Notes: generated by a model from the sequence alone, not told the origin. DNA of 53,621 nucleotides from Candidatus Omnitrophota bacterium (GCA_018062515.1 JAGOSC010000010.1:1-53621); one strand, 5' to 3'; shown: positions 8,265 through 16,601, numbered from the stretch's first letter. Numbers and translations: made by a program.

Positions 8265-10334
8265 ATGCCCATAAAAATATTCTTATTTATTTTCACATTA
8301 GTTTTAAACGTTGCTCCATGCCATGCGGAAACCATAAAAATTCCCATCTCGGAACAAATCCAATCCTTCATGGATGAACGGCACTATAACCCAACGGAAA
8401 TTGATCAGCTATCATTGCCTCCTAATAAAAATAGGGAAGCCACCTTTTATATCGACGGAGAAAACGGTAATGATGCCTGGAACGGTTCATCTCCAACACA
8501 TACTACGCGCGATTATGGACCTTTTAAAACGATCAGCCGAGCTTCAGGCCGATATGATGGCCATAAGCAGGGCGAACGAGTCCTTATTAAAGCAGGTTAT
8601 TACAGAGAAGGATTTGGTTCGGGCAACTTAACGGGATTTGCTGATGACCTTCATTACAATACGTGGGGGCCTTATGGTGATGGGGAAGTCATTATTGATC
8701 TTAGTCAAACGCCGGGGCTTGATCCATTTACGGTGTTCGATGGTACTGTATGGAAAGCCAAGGTTAATGAAAAATGGCCAGGTTTTCCGACGAGCAGTGT
8801 TTCTTGGGCGGTTATGGACTGGAATCATCGCTCCTGCCGAGAAGCCATTGGCTATAAAGGTAAAGATAATGGCAGCGGAAAAAAACGAAACACATCTCTC
8901 GTCGATAGTACGAAAGACTTTACACAGTATAAAAAGGAACATGGATCCGGTCCGACAGATTTTATCGGGGCCTATGTTTGGAATATTACCGACGGGTCGT
9001 GGGGAATTGTCACATCCGTATCGACGACTAAAAAGAAAAATGACACTTTAAACGTTAAAAGTTTGACCGGAGGGAAAACGAATCAATTTAATCCCGGAGA
9101 TTCATACGCTGTTTATCAACTTAATCAAGATGGACGATTTGCGAATGTTGAAAATACTTTTTATATTTTTTCCACCAAAGGCGAGCCGCGATCAAGAAAT
9201 CTGCTCGCCAATAAGGGTGATTGGGATAACGCCGTTGTGCCTATTTATGCAGAGGGCCAGAACTTTCATTTTTATGGATTAACTTTTGTCGGCGCTCCCT
9301 CGATCGGGGTTATGACGGTCGGCGGAAACCAAAATGTCATCTTCGAAAAATGCCGGTTTCTGTTTACTGGAAAACATGCTACCTCCGTGTTTGGGGATAA
9401 TACACAATCAATCAAATGGATTAAAAATTTTTTCTACGCGAATGTCATGATGAATTGGCCGCGGGGAAATACTTGGGGCGGTAATGGCGGCTGGCCGAAT
9501 AATCTGGGTGGAGGCGGGAGAGGGGAAACAGAGACAATTATCGATGGAAATATTATCATCAGTGGTGGTGGAGAAGGAATGAATACCGCGACGGCGATGG
9601 TGAATAATATCGTCGTTGATAGCTATAGTATGAATATTTATACCGGTGATGGTCCTGTTATCGACGCCGGTTATGAAATTTCCAATAATGATGTTATCTT
9701 CACCGGCTATAAACCGGATGATGCATTAGAACGTTTTTATCTCGATGAATCTTATAATGGTTATCAACGCAATTATGTGAAAATGCATCCCAACGGTATT
9801 ACCATCGCCTCCGAAAGAAGCGGAGGAGGAAATACCCCAAAAAATTTCAGGATAAAAAACAACAATATCATTGGATGTTGGAATGGTATATCCAGTTACT
9901 TTGAAGTACCGACGGCGGGATTTCAAGATTCTGTGATTGAAAATAATACAATTATCACAATGACCTCCCAGGATACTCCACCCGCTTTATTTACCGATAG
10001 CGCGGGAATTCAGCTTAAGGCGCGAAAAGGTGTTGATTACGGAACAACCGTACGGAATAACAGAATCATCGGAGCCAATAATACGGATAAACGTCATCAT
10101 CTTATTTTAATTTACGGAAAAGATTATTCCACTCTTACGGTCGATCAAAATGTGTATTCATTCCCGGGAAATGATTCATTTATGACAGACAAAGGGAAGA
10201 AATCATTTGATCAGTGGAAAAAATTAACCGGATATGATAAAAATTCCGTATTTACCGACGATCCCGGCCTGGTTGGAAAAGATTGGACCGATTCGTCTAG
10301 AATATTTAAACCTCATCTAAGTGTGAAGAATTAA
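8265..10334 (+). CDS. secreted right-handed parallel beta-helix protein
   Basis: A clear signal peptide (IKIFLFIFTLVLNVAPCHA, cleavage after about residue 22) begins this 689-residue protein. Residues 60-115 carry the pectate-lyase-fold N-terminal pattern FYIDGENGNDAWNGS, GPFKTISRA and VLIKAGYYREG. The middle and C-terminal parts have repeated short strands with Asn/Gly ladders such as IIDGNIIISGGGEGM, FRIKNNNIIGCWNG and SVIENNTIITM, as expected of helix coils. Such proteins can be polysaccharide lyases, epimerases or adhesins; no catalytic triad was identified. Setting and signal suggest action on glycans outside the inner membrane. AAGGAAAG precedes the start. Confidence 0.8.
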   Translation: MPIKIFLFIFTLVLNVAPCHAETIKIPISEQIQSFMDERHYNPTEIDQLSLPPNKNREATFYIDGENGNDAWNGSSPTHTTRDYGPFKTISRASGRYDGHKQGERVLIKAGYYREGFGSGNLTGFADDLHYNTWGPYGDGEVIIDLSQTPGLDPFTVFDGTVWKAKVNEKWPGFPTSSVSWAVMDWNHRSCREAIGYKGKDNGSGKKRNTSLVDSTKDFTQYKKEHGSGPTDFIGAYVWNITDGSWGIVTSVSTTKKKNDTLNVKSLTGGKTNQFNPGDSYAVYQLNQDGRFANVENTFYIFSTKGEPRSRNLLANKGDWDNAVVPIYAEGQNFHFYGLTFVGAPSIGVMTVGGNQNVIFEKCRFLFTGKHATSVFGDNTQSIKWIKNFFYANVMMNWPRGNTWGGNGGWPNNLGGGGRGETETIIDGNIIISGGGEGMNTATAMVNNIVVDSYSMNIYTGDGPVIDAGYEISNNDVIFTGYKPDDALERFYLDESYNGYQRNYVKMHPNGITIASERSGGGNTPKNFRIKNNNIIGCWNGISSYFEVPTAGFQDSVIENNTIITMTSQDTPPALFTDSAGIQLKARKGVDYGTTVRNNRIIGANNTDKRHHLILIYGKDYSTLTVDQNVYSFPGNDSFMTDKGKKSFDQWKKLTGYDKNSVFTDDPGLVGKDWTDSSRIFKPHLSVKN

Positions 10335-10372
10335 GCCTTCAACTTGTCTTTAAATAAATTACTTGCCCTAGT

Positions 10373-10401
10373 TTGACAACTAATAATATATAAGGCATAC
10401 T
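10373..10401 (+). promoter_or_regulatory. sigma-70-type promoter with a long leader to the gene at 10568
   Basis: A perfect TTGACA at 10373-10378, a 17-base spacer and CATACT at 10396-10401 predict initiation near 10408. This leaves a leader of about 160 bases. In the leader I see one small hairpin (AAATAG 10465-10470 with CTATTT 10478-10483) and an otherwise unstructured AT-rich stretch ending in the strong ribosome binding site AAAGGAG. I recognise no known riboswitch. Confidence 0.65.
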
Positions 10402-10567
10402 TTTCTTAACTTTACCAAGAGTACTTATTCTTTCCAAATTCCCCAATCGCAGAAATCTAATTCTAAATAGCTTTAGTCTATTTCTTTCCGTATAAGAGGC
10501 TTTTTTTGTTAGCGTTCGGGATTTTACATTTATTTAACAAAAATAAAAACAACAAAGGAGAAACATC

Positions 10568-11143
10568 ATGATTAAAAAATCCGTACTGATTTTAACAACT
10601 TTGTTTGGAATCTTAATTATGGGGCCATCTCAAACATACGTGTGGGGACAAGGTATCCAAGAAAAAGACTTATTAGAGCAAGGTGTTTCTCAGGACATAA
10701 TTCCTTGCGCTGAACTAGATATCCCTTGTGACAACAGTCCACTACCACCGCCTGAAAATATTGTTGGTAAATTGATTCTGGACAAATACACCGCCGCTAC
10801 CGGTTCAAAGATTTTTGTCCAATTTCTGGTTGAAAATAATACCGATGCTTTATGGGTACCTGGAGTCAGCCCGACATACAACCCATCATACACTTATAAA
10901 ATTTTCAAGTTTAGTGGTGAGGACATGGGTTACGGCAATTTGACGTCTTCATCTGAACCATATATGTCTCTCCATAGTACTGGTATCGCAGCTGGAAAAG
11001 AAATTGTCCTAAAAAATTCATCCAATGTTAATTTAGCCCCGGGACTATACCGTATTCTTCTTTTCAACCAACCGTTTACAAAAGCGGGGACCGGAACTAG
11101 TGTATTGATCGGTGGTTCTGCTGCCATTAATGTAACTCCATAG
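10568..11143 (+). CDS. secreted protein of unknown function with an Ig-like beta domain
   Basis: The 191-residue protein begins with a signal peptide (KKSVLILTTLFGILIMGPSQ, cleavage near residue 29). A short acidic linker with two cysteines (PCAELDIPCDNSPLPPP) follows, then a beta-rich domain (LILDKYTAATGSKIFVQFLV, GIAAGKEIVLKNSS, APGLYRILLFNQPF) that resembles an immunoglobulin-like or proteinase-inhibitor-like sandwich. I do not recognise a named family. It is a single-gene unit between its own promoter and a strong terminator, so it is probably an independently regulated exported protein. There is no PEP-CTERM tail. Confidence 0.65.
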   Translation: MIKKSVLILTTLFGILIMGPSQTYVWGQGIQEKDLLEQGVSQDIIPCAELDIPCDNSPLPPPENIVGKLILDKYTAATGSKIFVQFLVENNTDALWVPGVSPTYNPSYTYKIFKFSGEDMGYGNLTSSSEPYMSLHSTGIAAGKEIVLKNSSNVNLAPGLYRILLFNQPFTKAGTGTSVLIGGSAAINVTP

Positions 11144-11185
11144 AGAAACATTGAATTAAAAAAAGAAGATGAATGTTCTACATGG

Positions 11186-11222
11186 AACCGCTGCAAATTT
11201 CATATTTGCGGCGGTTTTTTCT
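11186..11222 (+). terminator. intrinsic terminator after the secreted protein gene
   Basis: A 13-base stem pairs 11186-11198 (AACCGCTGCAAAT) with 11204-11216 (ATTTGCGGCGGTT), with one mismatch, a 5-base loop and a T tract directly after. Confidence 0.9.
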
Positions 11223-11258
11223 TACTTTAAACCAAATAGCAGGACATCTCAAATTTAA

Positions 11259-11287
11259 TTGTTTAGTGAATTTATTTGTGGCATACT
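11259..11287 (+). promoter_or_regulatory. candidate promoter for the asparagine synthetase gene
   Basis: TTGTTT at 11259-11264 is followed after 17 bases by CATACT at 11282-11287. The -10 context GGCATACTT is identical to that of the promoter at 10373. Initiation near 11294 would leave a short leader with the ribosome binding site CTAAGGAAAG. Confidence 0.5.
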
Positions 11288-11319
11288 TAGTCATTATTTG
11301 ACCTAAGGAAAGTATTGCT

Positions 11320-13188
11320 ATGTGTGGAATATTTGGATTTTTGCATCATCATTCGGATTCGCATCCCGACCGTAACCTGCTCAACATATCAGCCAAGAAA
11401 TTAACTCATCGTGGGCCTGATCATCAAAGCATTTTTACCAACAAAGGCCTCGGCCTTGTTCACACCCGATTATCCCTTTTAGACCTTTCCGAACGCAGTA
11501 ATCAGCCATTCTTCAGCCGTAATAAATCTCATTGTCTCGTTTATAACGGTGAAATTTACAATTTCAAAGAAATCCGTGAAGATTTAGAAAAAAAAGGAAT
11601 TACCTTCCGGACGACGAGCGACACTGAGGTGGTCTTGGAAGCGATGCTGCATTACGGATATAAAGAAGCACTTAAAAAATTTGACGGGATGTTTTCATTT
11701 GCTTTGTATGATTTCTCGACGACAACGTTAACTTTAGCTAGAGACCGATTTGGAATGAAACCTTTATTTTATTACGAGAAGGATGATCAGTTTATTTTTG
11801 CTTCGGAATTATCCGCTTTGATTCCGTGGATACAACCTGAAGTGAATGTGCCATCGATTATATTTTTCCTCCAAGGTTTCGGCGGTCCGACGAAGGGGCC
11901 GACTTTTTTAAAACATGTACGCATTTCCGAGCCTGGCGAAATGATCACGGTTCGAAAAGGGCAGAAAGCTATATTCGAAACAGCAATTACAATCACTGAT
12001 TTATATGACAAAGCTTATACTCAATCTCTAAGCACACTTACAAAAAAACAAATCATCGATAAGGCTGATGAACTTTTATTTTCTTCAGTCAAAAAACAGC
12101 TGATGGCTGATGTTCCCGTCGGGGCTTTTTGCAGCGGTGGGGTGGATTCATCTGTGGTCATGGCTATGGCCAGCCGGCTTCATAATGATCTAGCTATTTT
12201 TCATGCAAATGTTTTAGGAAAATGCAGTGAACTAGATGCTGCATCACTCTTGGCCAAACATTTAAAACTTGAATTAAAATACGTAGACGTTACCGACGAT
12301 GATTTCATTTCGTTGATTCCAGAAATTATCCAACACTACAGTCATCCTTATGCGTATCACCCTAATTCGGTCCCGTTCTATAAAGTCTCGCAGCTGGTAA
12401 GACAAAATCAAATCAAGGCCGTATTATCCGGGGAGGGATCAGACGAATGTTTTATTGGTTATCCTTGGCTCATTCCCAATACGAAAGAAAATTTTAAGAA
12501 GCTGTTTCGTCATTCTTTAATTTTTTCAGTTAAGCAATTGATTGATCAGTGTCGCGGAAAAATCCTCGCCCAAGAGAGAGATTCAGATGCTGACAATATC
12601 CAAGATTTTTTGGAAGTTCAGTTAGAGAATATCAATATTCAGACTTTGCTGTCAGAAAATAATACGAAAGAATTTGATAAAAGAGACATGATCACTCTAA
12701 ACCAGCTGAATTATCACCTGCGTACGCTATTACATAGAAACGACTGTGTGGGAATGTCTTCCAGCATAGAATCACGTTTTCCGTTTCTTGATCTTAACGT
12801 TGTTAAATTTGCAGTTAACTTACCTTATCAATATAAAGTCCGATTTTCACCATCTTATCGGCATGATACTCATGAATTTCTCGTCGATAAATGGATATTG
12901 CGTTCCGTGGCTAGTCGTTATCTTCCTAAGAGCCTGGCCTTCAGAAAAAAAATAGGTTTTCCCACCAATGCCCAATCGCGCATGAAAATCCCACTGGAAT
13001 TTTTTGATAACGCTGCTGTCAGTGATTTGCTTAATTTATCAAAAAAAGAATTCTCGAATTTTTATACTCATGCCAGTCACAATGTAAAAATGAAACTGAT
13101 GCAGACGGAAATCTGGGCGCAACTCTTTATACATCAAGTTCCCATCGATTCATTAAAGAATAAATTAATCAAAAAAATTACCTTTTAG
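11320..13188 (+). CDS. asnB: asparagine synthase (glutamine-hydrolysing), AsnB type
   Basis: The protein begins MCGIFGFL, so the N-terminal Cys2 nucleophile of class II glutaminases is present, with KLTHRGPDHQSIF, LVYNGEIYNFKE and SDTEVVLEAM of the glutaminase domain. The synthetase domain has the ATP-binding CSGGVDSSVVMAMA near residue 270, then SGEGSDECFIGYP and SRFPFLDLNVVKFA. At 622 residues it has normal length. Related enzymes are frequent in polysaccharide loci, where they amidate sugars or other acceptors, so the acceptor may not be free aspartate. It lies outside the main operon and appears to be a single transcription unit. A second, divergent homologue is at 33151. Confidence 0.88.
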   Translation: MCGIFGFLHHHSDSHPDRNLLNISAKKLTHRGPDHQSIFTNKGLGLVHTRLSLLDLSERSNQPFFSRNKSHCLVYNGEIYNFKEIREDLEKKGITFRTTSDTEVVLEAMLHYGYKEALKKFDGMFSFALYDFSTTTLTLARDRFGMKPLFYYEKDDQFIFASELSALIPWIQPEVNVPSIIFFLQGFGGPTKGPTFLKHVRISEPGEMITVRKGQKAIFETAITITDLYDKAYTQSLSTLTKKQIIDKADELLFSSVKKQLMADVPVGAFCSGGVDSSVVMAMASRLHNDLAIFHANVLGKCSELDAASLLAKHLKLELKYVDVTDDDFISLIPEIIQHYSHPYAYHPNSVPFYKVSQLVRQNQIKAVLSGEGSDECFIGYPWLIPNTKENFKKLFRHSLIFSVKQLIDQCRGKILAQERDSDADNIQDFLEVQLENINIQTLLSENNTKEFDKRDMITLNQLNYHLRTLLHRNDCVGMSSSIESRFPFLDLNVVKFAVNLPYQYKVRFSPSYRHDTHEFLVDKWILRSVASRYLPKSLAFRKKIGFPTNAQSRMKIPLEFFDNAAVSDLLNLSKKEFSNFYTHASHNVKMKLMQTEIWAQLFIHQVPIDSLKNKLIKKITF

Positions 13189-13287
13189 ATAAAAAACACG
13201 TATTTCCCTAAGGTGCCCATGTGAATCCTATATTGGTTCAGTTACTCGGTATTCAGTTATTTATGCGCAATTAGGTAATATTGTCTT

Positions 13288-13316
13288 TTGACAGAGCAGT
13301 TATTAAAACGTATACT
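13288..13316 (+). promoter_or_regulatory. sigma-70-type promoter for the gene at 13355
   Basis: TTGACA at 13288-13293, a 17-base spacer and TATACT at 13311-13316 form a near-consensus promoter. Initiation is predicted near 13323, about 32 bases before the ATG, and the leader contains AAAGGA. Confidence 0.75.
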
Positions 13317-13354
13317 TATACATGACATTAAAATAGTTTGAATAAAGGATTCTC

Positions 13355-14005
13355 ATGAAGAAATTGGTATTTATTTTTATATGTTTATTAACGGGATGGC
13401 CGGTACTCGCCCAGGAAAATAAAAGCCCTGGCCTTGGAGACACAAAGGCGCCGTCTGAAATTTCGGAATCTTCAGCTTCTACGCAGAAAATTGATCCATC
13501 TACAAAAACTGAAAAATCTGAAATGGAAAAAATTTTTGAGGTGTATTCAAAAGAAAAAGAAAAATTAGAAAAAGATTATGCGGAAAAGATTAATGTCCTT
13601 GATTCCGCCGGCGAATCAGGAAAACCTGAAAAACAAAAATTGATCAAAGAACTGAATGCGATGAAGAAAATTTTATTAACCGCGTTTCGTGAAAATACCA
13701 AACGAATACAAATGACCCAGCGGGCGGCTCTCAGAAAAGGTCACTCAATCAAGGAAGAAGCCGGGAGGGAACCAGAAATCATTATTAGAAAATCGGTTCC
13801 AAAATCCACCAGGCCTGGTGATTATTCAGCGCCATCTGAACAGAAAACAGGAAATAAAAAATACCCTCAAAGCACAACGAAAAATAAAACGGAAACGAAA
13901 CCAAGATCCACTTACGTATTTAAAAAACCAAAAACAGAAAAAAAATCCATCTCAAAAAAGAATTCCTTTAAGACAAACACAAATTCAATACTCGAATCAG
14001 AATAA
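13355..14005 (+). CDS. secreted, highly charged coiled-coil protein of unknown function
   Basis: A signal peptide (KKLVFIFICLLTGWPVLAQ, cleavage after about residue 20) is followed by a Lys/Glu-rich protein. Residues 55-115 are predicted coiled coil (EVYSKEKEKLEKDYAEKI, KQKLIKELNAMKKIL). The last 80 residues are low-complexity and rich in Lys, Thr and Ser with no hydrophobic core, so probably disordered. I do not recognise a family. It has its own promoter, and the cupin gene follows 72 bases later. A periplasmic or surface role is inferred only from the signal peptide. Confidence 0.6.
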   Translation: MKKLVFIFICLLTGWPVLAQENKSPGLGDTKAPSEISESSASTQKIDPSTKTEKSEMEKIFEVYSKEKEKLEKDYAEKINVLDSAGESGKPEKQKLIKELNAMKKILLTAFRENTKRIQMTQRAALRKGHSIKEEAGREPEIIIRKSVPKSTRPGDYSAPSEQKTGNKKYPQSTTKNKTETKPRSTYVFKKPKTEKKSISKKNSFKTNTNSILESE

Positions 14006-14077
14006 TGCAACAGAATGTAGATTCTAATGACAAGTATGTTATACTTGACTAAATTAACTTAAAAAAAATGGTGACAA

Positions 14078-14437
14078 ATGGATATTAAAATTAATTTTTC
14101 TGAACGGCCTTGGGGCCATTATATAAAATTCCTCGAAGAAGACGGCGTCTGGGTGAAACGTGTTGAAGTCAAGCCCGGGGCTCGCTTAAGCCTACAAAGA
14201 CACAATCACCGGTCAGAGAAGTGGAACGTCGTCACTGGACATGGTTTGGCCATCGTCAATGATGAAGAAATTCCGGTAGGTCCAGGATCCATTATTGATG
14301 TTCCTCTGGGAGCGGTACACCGCATCGCCAATACCGGGGATAAAAAACTTGTCTTTATCGAAGTCGCCTGCGGGGATCATCTCTCGGAAGAAGATATTGA
14401 GAGATTGCAGGACGATTACGCGAGAGAGAGTACCTAA
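14078..14437 (+). CDS. stand-alone cupin of the mannose-6-phosphate isomerase type II family
   Basis: The 119-residue protein matches the C-terminal isomerase domain of ManC/AlgA-type bifunctional enzymes: RPWGHYIKFLEEDG, PGARLSLQRHNHRSEKWNVV, IIDVPLGAVHRIANTGD and IEVACGDHLSEEDIERLQDDY. The metal-binding cupin residues (His, His, Glu, His) are present in RHNHRSEKW and AVHRI. The nucleotidyltransferase half found in ManC is absent, as is usual for this short subgroup. It probably interconverts fructose- and mannose-6-phosphate or binds a related sugar phosphate, supplying precursors for surface polysaccharide. The 3' end faces rpoN across 147 bases. Confidence 0.82.
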   Translation: MDIKINFSERPWGHYIKFLEEDGVWVKRVEVKPGARLSLQRHNHRSEKWNVVTGHGLAIVNDEEIPVGPGSIIDVPLGAVHRIANTGDKKLVFIEVACGDHLSEEDIERLQDDYAREST

Positions 14438-14489
14438 CTCTAATACGCCTTCCATAACTCAAACAAAACAATAAAAGTTATCCATTCAT

Positions 14490-14590
14490 TCGGTTTTTTG
14501 GGTTCATCGGGTTTGTTGTGTTTATTGTGTTCTGAAGCAAAAAACTCAATAACTCAATTAACCCAATAAACTCAATCAACTCTATTAATT
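14490..14590. repeat. low-complexity ACTCAAT/AACCCAAT repeat with imperfect dyad between convergent genes
   Basis: From about 14541 the + strand repeats AACTCAAT, AACTCAATT, AACCCAATA and ACTCAATCAAC. The preceding G/T-rich stretch (GGGTTTGTTGTGTTTATTG, about 14509-14527) is roughly complementary. The region could fold into a long imperfect hairpin. It lies between the convergent cupin and rpoN genes and may act as a two-way terminator. Confidence 0.45.
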
Positions 14591-15958
14591 TTTTCGCAGA
14601 TGCGAAGGCAGGATATTCATTTGCTGGCGGTATTTACTAATGGTCCGGCGGGCAATTTTCATACCTCGATGCTGAAAATGAAGCTGAATATCATTGTCGG
14701 ATAAAGGACAGGCATTGTCCTCACTAGAAATCAACATCTTAACATCTTCTTTAATACTACGGCTGCCCACCGATATACCCGTACGTTCGTCCGTGACCGC
14801 CTGGGAGAAAAAATATTTCATCGGAAAAACGCCGTGCGGAGTTTCCATATATTTATTACTGATCGCCCGGCAAACCGTCGATTCATTCCGGCTGATCGAG
14901 GCCGCTACATCCTTTAATATTAAAGGCCGAAGAGAGCTTTGCCCATCCTTGAAAAATTCGATTTGATGATTAAGAATAAACTCAGCGATATGGCGGAGGG
15001 TGAGATGTCTTTGTTCAATACTTTTTAAAAAGAGTAAAGCATTCTTAATTTTCTCCCGGATAAATGTAATTTCTTCTTTTGATCGATTGGGTTGTTTTAA
15101 AATTTTCTGATAAGTGGAACTAATTCTTAAATGCGGAATATTCTCATTATGGATATGGATATGAAAAATGCCCGATTCGTCTTGAAAGATGGTTATGTCG
15201 GGTTTTATATAAATATTGTCGTTGATGGCTTGAAAATTCCTGGCGGGTTTAGGTTCTAAGTGAGCGATTAGCTTTACAATATGTTTAACGTCTTCCAGCG
15301 AGATTTTTAATTTTCTGGCAATATCAAGATATTTTCTGCGACTTAAATCATCCAAGTGTTCCGTGATTATTTTTTTAGCCAAGTCACTTTTACCGTTAAA
15401 CTGGTGACTGATTTGGGTCAAAAGGCACTCAGGTAAATTACGCGAGGCGATGCCGAGAGGATCAAGACTTTGTATCACCGTTAATACTTTTTTCACCAGC
15501 ACAGTATCATCTAATAAAAGCCCTTGAGCTAGTTCTTCGCAGCTTGCCAAAAGATAACCATCTTCATCCAGATTTCCTATAATAAATTCACCGATGTGTA
15601 ACTGAACCGGATCATTAATTTCAAGCCTTAATTGCTTAAGCAGATGGTCCTCTAACCGTTCGGTGCGGACAACAGGTTTTTCTTCATCATTCTCCTCATC
15701 AGCATTAACTGCTTCCTGAGTACTCTGAAATGAACGCTCGGAATTACGCCTAAGACTATAAAAAATAATATCATCAATCTGCTTTTTTTCCCGAGCCGTA
15801 CGATCTTCGTCAATTTCCAAGAGAGGATTATCTTGAAGTTCCTGTTCAATGGCGGTATTTAATTCCGTAATCGGCAGCAATAAGACTTCTATCGACTGCT
15901 GCATAGTGGGGGCGAGGATCTGTTTTTGAGTTTGAATTTGTGTTGTTCTGAAAGCCAT
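14585..15958 (-). CDS. rpoN: RNA polymerase sigma-54 factor
   Basis: RpoN directs polymerase to -24/-12 promoters and needs an enhancer-binding ATPase. The 457-residue protein has the Gln/Leu-rich region I (IQTQKQILAPTMQQSIEVLL, then QELQDNPLLEI), an acidic region II, the core-binding domain, the helix-turn-helix, and a C-terminal RpoN box (ARRTISKYRQ) a few residues before the end. ATG at 15958 is chosen because the conserved N-terminus begins there. The longer frame to a TTG at 15994 would start inside the predicted -35 element. Two excellent sigma-54 promoters (16294 and 37711) and an NtrC-type activator (43170) in the window indicate the local regulon. Confidence 0.96.
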   Translation of the reverse strand: MAFRTTQIQTQKQILAPTMQQSIEVLLLPITELNTAIEQELQDNPLLEIDEDRTAREKKQIDDIIFYSLRRNSERSFQSTQEAVNADEENDEEKPVVRTERLEDHLLKQLRLEINDPVQLHIGEFIIGNLDEDGYLLASCEELAQGLLLDDTVLVKKVLTVIQSLDPLGIASRNLPECLLTQISHQFNGKSDLAKKIITEHLDDLSRRKYLDIARKLKISLEDVKHIVKLIAHLEPKPARNFQAINDNIYIKPDITIFQDESGIFHIHIHNENIPHLRISSTYQKILKQPNRSKEEITFIREKIKNALLFLKSIEQRHLTLRHIAEFILNHQIEFFKDGQSSLRPLILKDVAASISRNESTVCRAISNKYMETPHGVFPMKYFFSQAVTDERTGISVGSRSIKEDVKMLISSEDNACPLSDNDIQLHFQHRGMKIARRTISKYRQQMNILPSHLRKN

Positions 15959-15966
15959 ACGCAAAA

Positions 15967-15995
15967 AGTATACCACAATCTCTAAAAGGTGCAAA
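15967..15995 (-). promoter_or_regulatory. predicted extended -10 promoter of rpoN, leaving almost no leader
   Basis: On the minus strand TTTGCA (15990-15995), a 17-base spacer ending in TGG, and TATACT (15967-15972) form an extended -10 promoter. Only 8 bases separate the -10 from the ATG, so the predicted transcript begins at or within a few bases of the start codon. No Shine-Dalgarno sequence fits. Confidence 0.5.
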
Positions 15996-16136
15996 TTTTT
16001 TCTTTTTTCCAGAATATTATTGATAAATTTATCTAAAACGGTTTAAAACGCATGTTTAGAGCCCGTTAAAGCCATTTAGAATGGTGATAAAAAAAGACAT
16101 ATTCGTAAGTTGCTGATATTAATCCACTTTCCGGTT

Positions 16137-16158
16137 TTGTCCTAGTATGTCCGGGACA
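16137..16158 (+). promoter_or_regulatory. candidate activator-binding element upstream of the sigma-54 promoter
   Basis: TTGTCCTAGTATGTCC at 16137-16152 matches the element at 37608 in 15 of 16 bases. It contains two GTCC blocks exactly 10 bases apart, and its right part forms the small palindrome TGTCCGGGACA (16148-16158). It lies about 158 bases upstream of the -24 element, a usual distance for an NtrC-family enhancer. The likely binder is the activator encoded at 43170, which is inference. Confidence 0.6.
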
Positions 16159-16293
16159 GTAATGTCTATTCTTTTAAACATCCTCTAAGGCAGATTAAGT
16201 CACCTCATTTCTGGTAAAAACAAAAGAATCTATAAACGCATGTTATACAAATGTTTACGTCATAATACGAAAATCTTAATAAACCTTTTTAAA

Positions 16294-16309
16294 TGGCACA
16301 TTATTTGCT
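16294..16309 (+). promoter_or_regulatory. sigma-54 (-24/-12) promoter of the exopolysaccharide operon
   Basis: TGGCACATTATTTGCT matches the RpoN consensus TGGCAC-N5-TTGCW at every fixed position, with the correct GG-to-GC spacing of 12. Initiation is expected near 16320, about 60 bases before the first gene. Confidence 0.88.
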
Positions 16310-16381
16310 TTGTTATTGAGTATGTTTGTGTAAAAAAGATATTCAGAAGACAAGGGTACTTCAACAGGGGGAGGAAGATAA

Positions 16382-16567
16382 GTGAATAAACGATTGACCA
16401 TAACAGAAGTAGCGGATATTGTCGGCATTTCTCCGAAAACCATTGTTCGCTGGGAAAAAGTCGGCAAAGTTAGAAAAGCTAAACGAGATTGGCGCGGTTG
16501 GCGGGTTTATGACGAGAATGACCTCGACAGAATCAAACAATTTCGAGAAACCATCGTCGAAATTTAG
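16382..16567 (+). CDS. small MerR/BldC-type helix-turn-helix DNA-binding protein
   Basis: The 61-residue protein is a single winged helix-turn-helix: LTITEVADIVGISPKTIVRWEKVGKV, then the wing (KRDWRGWRVYDENDLDRIKQF). It has no ligand-binding or dimerisation domain. It starts with GTG, which fits the strong ribosome binding site GGGGGAGGAAG just upstream. It is the first gene after the sigma-54 promoter, 34 bases before the export gene. It probably regulates the operon or acts as a nucleoid-like accessory factor; the target is unknown. Confidence 0.8.
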   Translation: MNKRLTITEVADIVGISPKTIVRWEKVGKVRKAKRDWRGWRVYDENDLDRIKQFRETIVEI

Positions 16568-16601
16568 CCTGCGGCATTTACATATTGGAGATTAATTTGA
16601 A

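Larger units (their letters stand above)
15996..16381. other. intergenic control region between rpoN and the polysaccharide operon
   Basis: This gene-free stretch holds the upstream element at 16137 and the sigma-54 promoter at 16294. It also has an 11-base direct repeat AAACGCATGTT at 16046-16056 and 16234-16244, which brackets the upstream element. The leader from about 16320 ends in a strong ribosome binding site (GGGGGAGGAAG). I see no RNA gene or conserved open frame in it. Confidence 0.6.

Noticed and set aside
8374..9051. Several open frames on both strands within the beta-helix gene
   Set aside because: They are in alternative frames of a gene with a clear signal peptide and domain pattern, and have no ribosome binding sites or family match.
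10402..10567. Possible riboswitch in the 160-base leader of the secreted protein gene
   Set aside because: Only one 6-base stem is visible and no known riboswitch consensus was recognised.
11277..11300. TGGCATACTTAG as a possible sigma-54 promoter before asnB
   Set aside because: There is no TTGC at the required spacing, and CATACT fits better as a sigma-70 -10.
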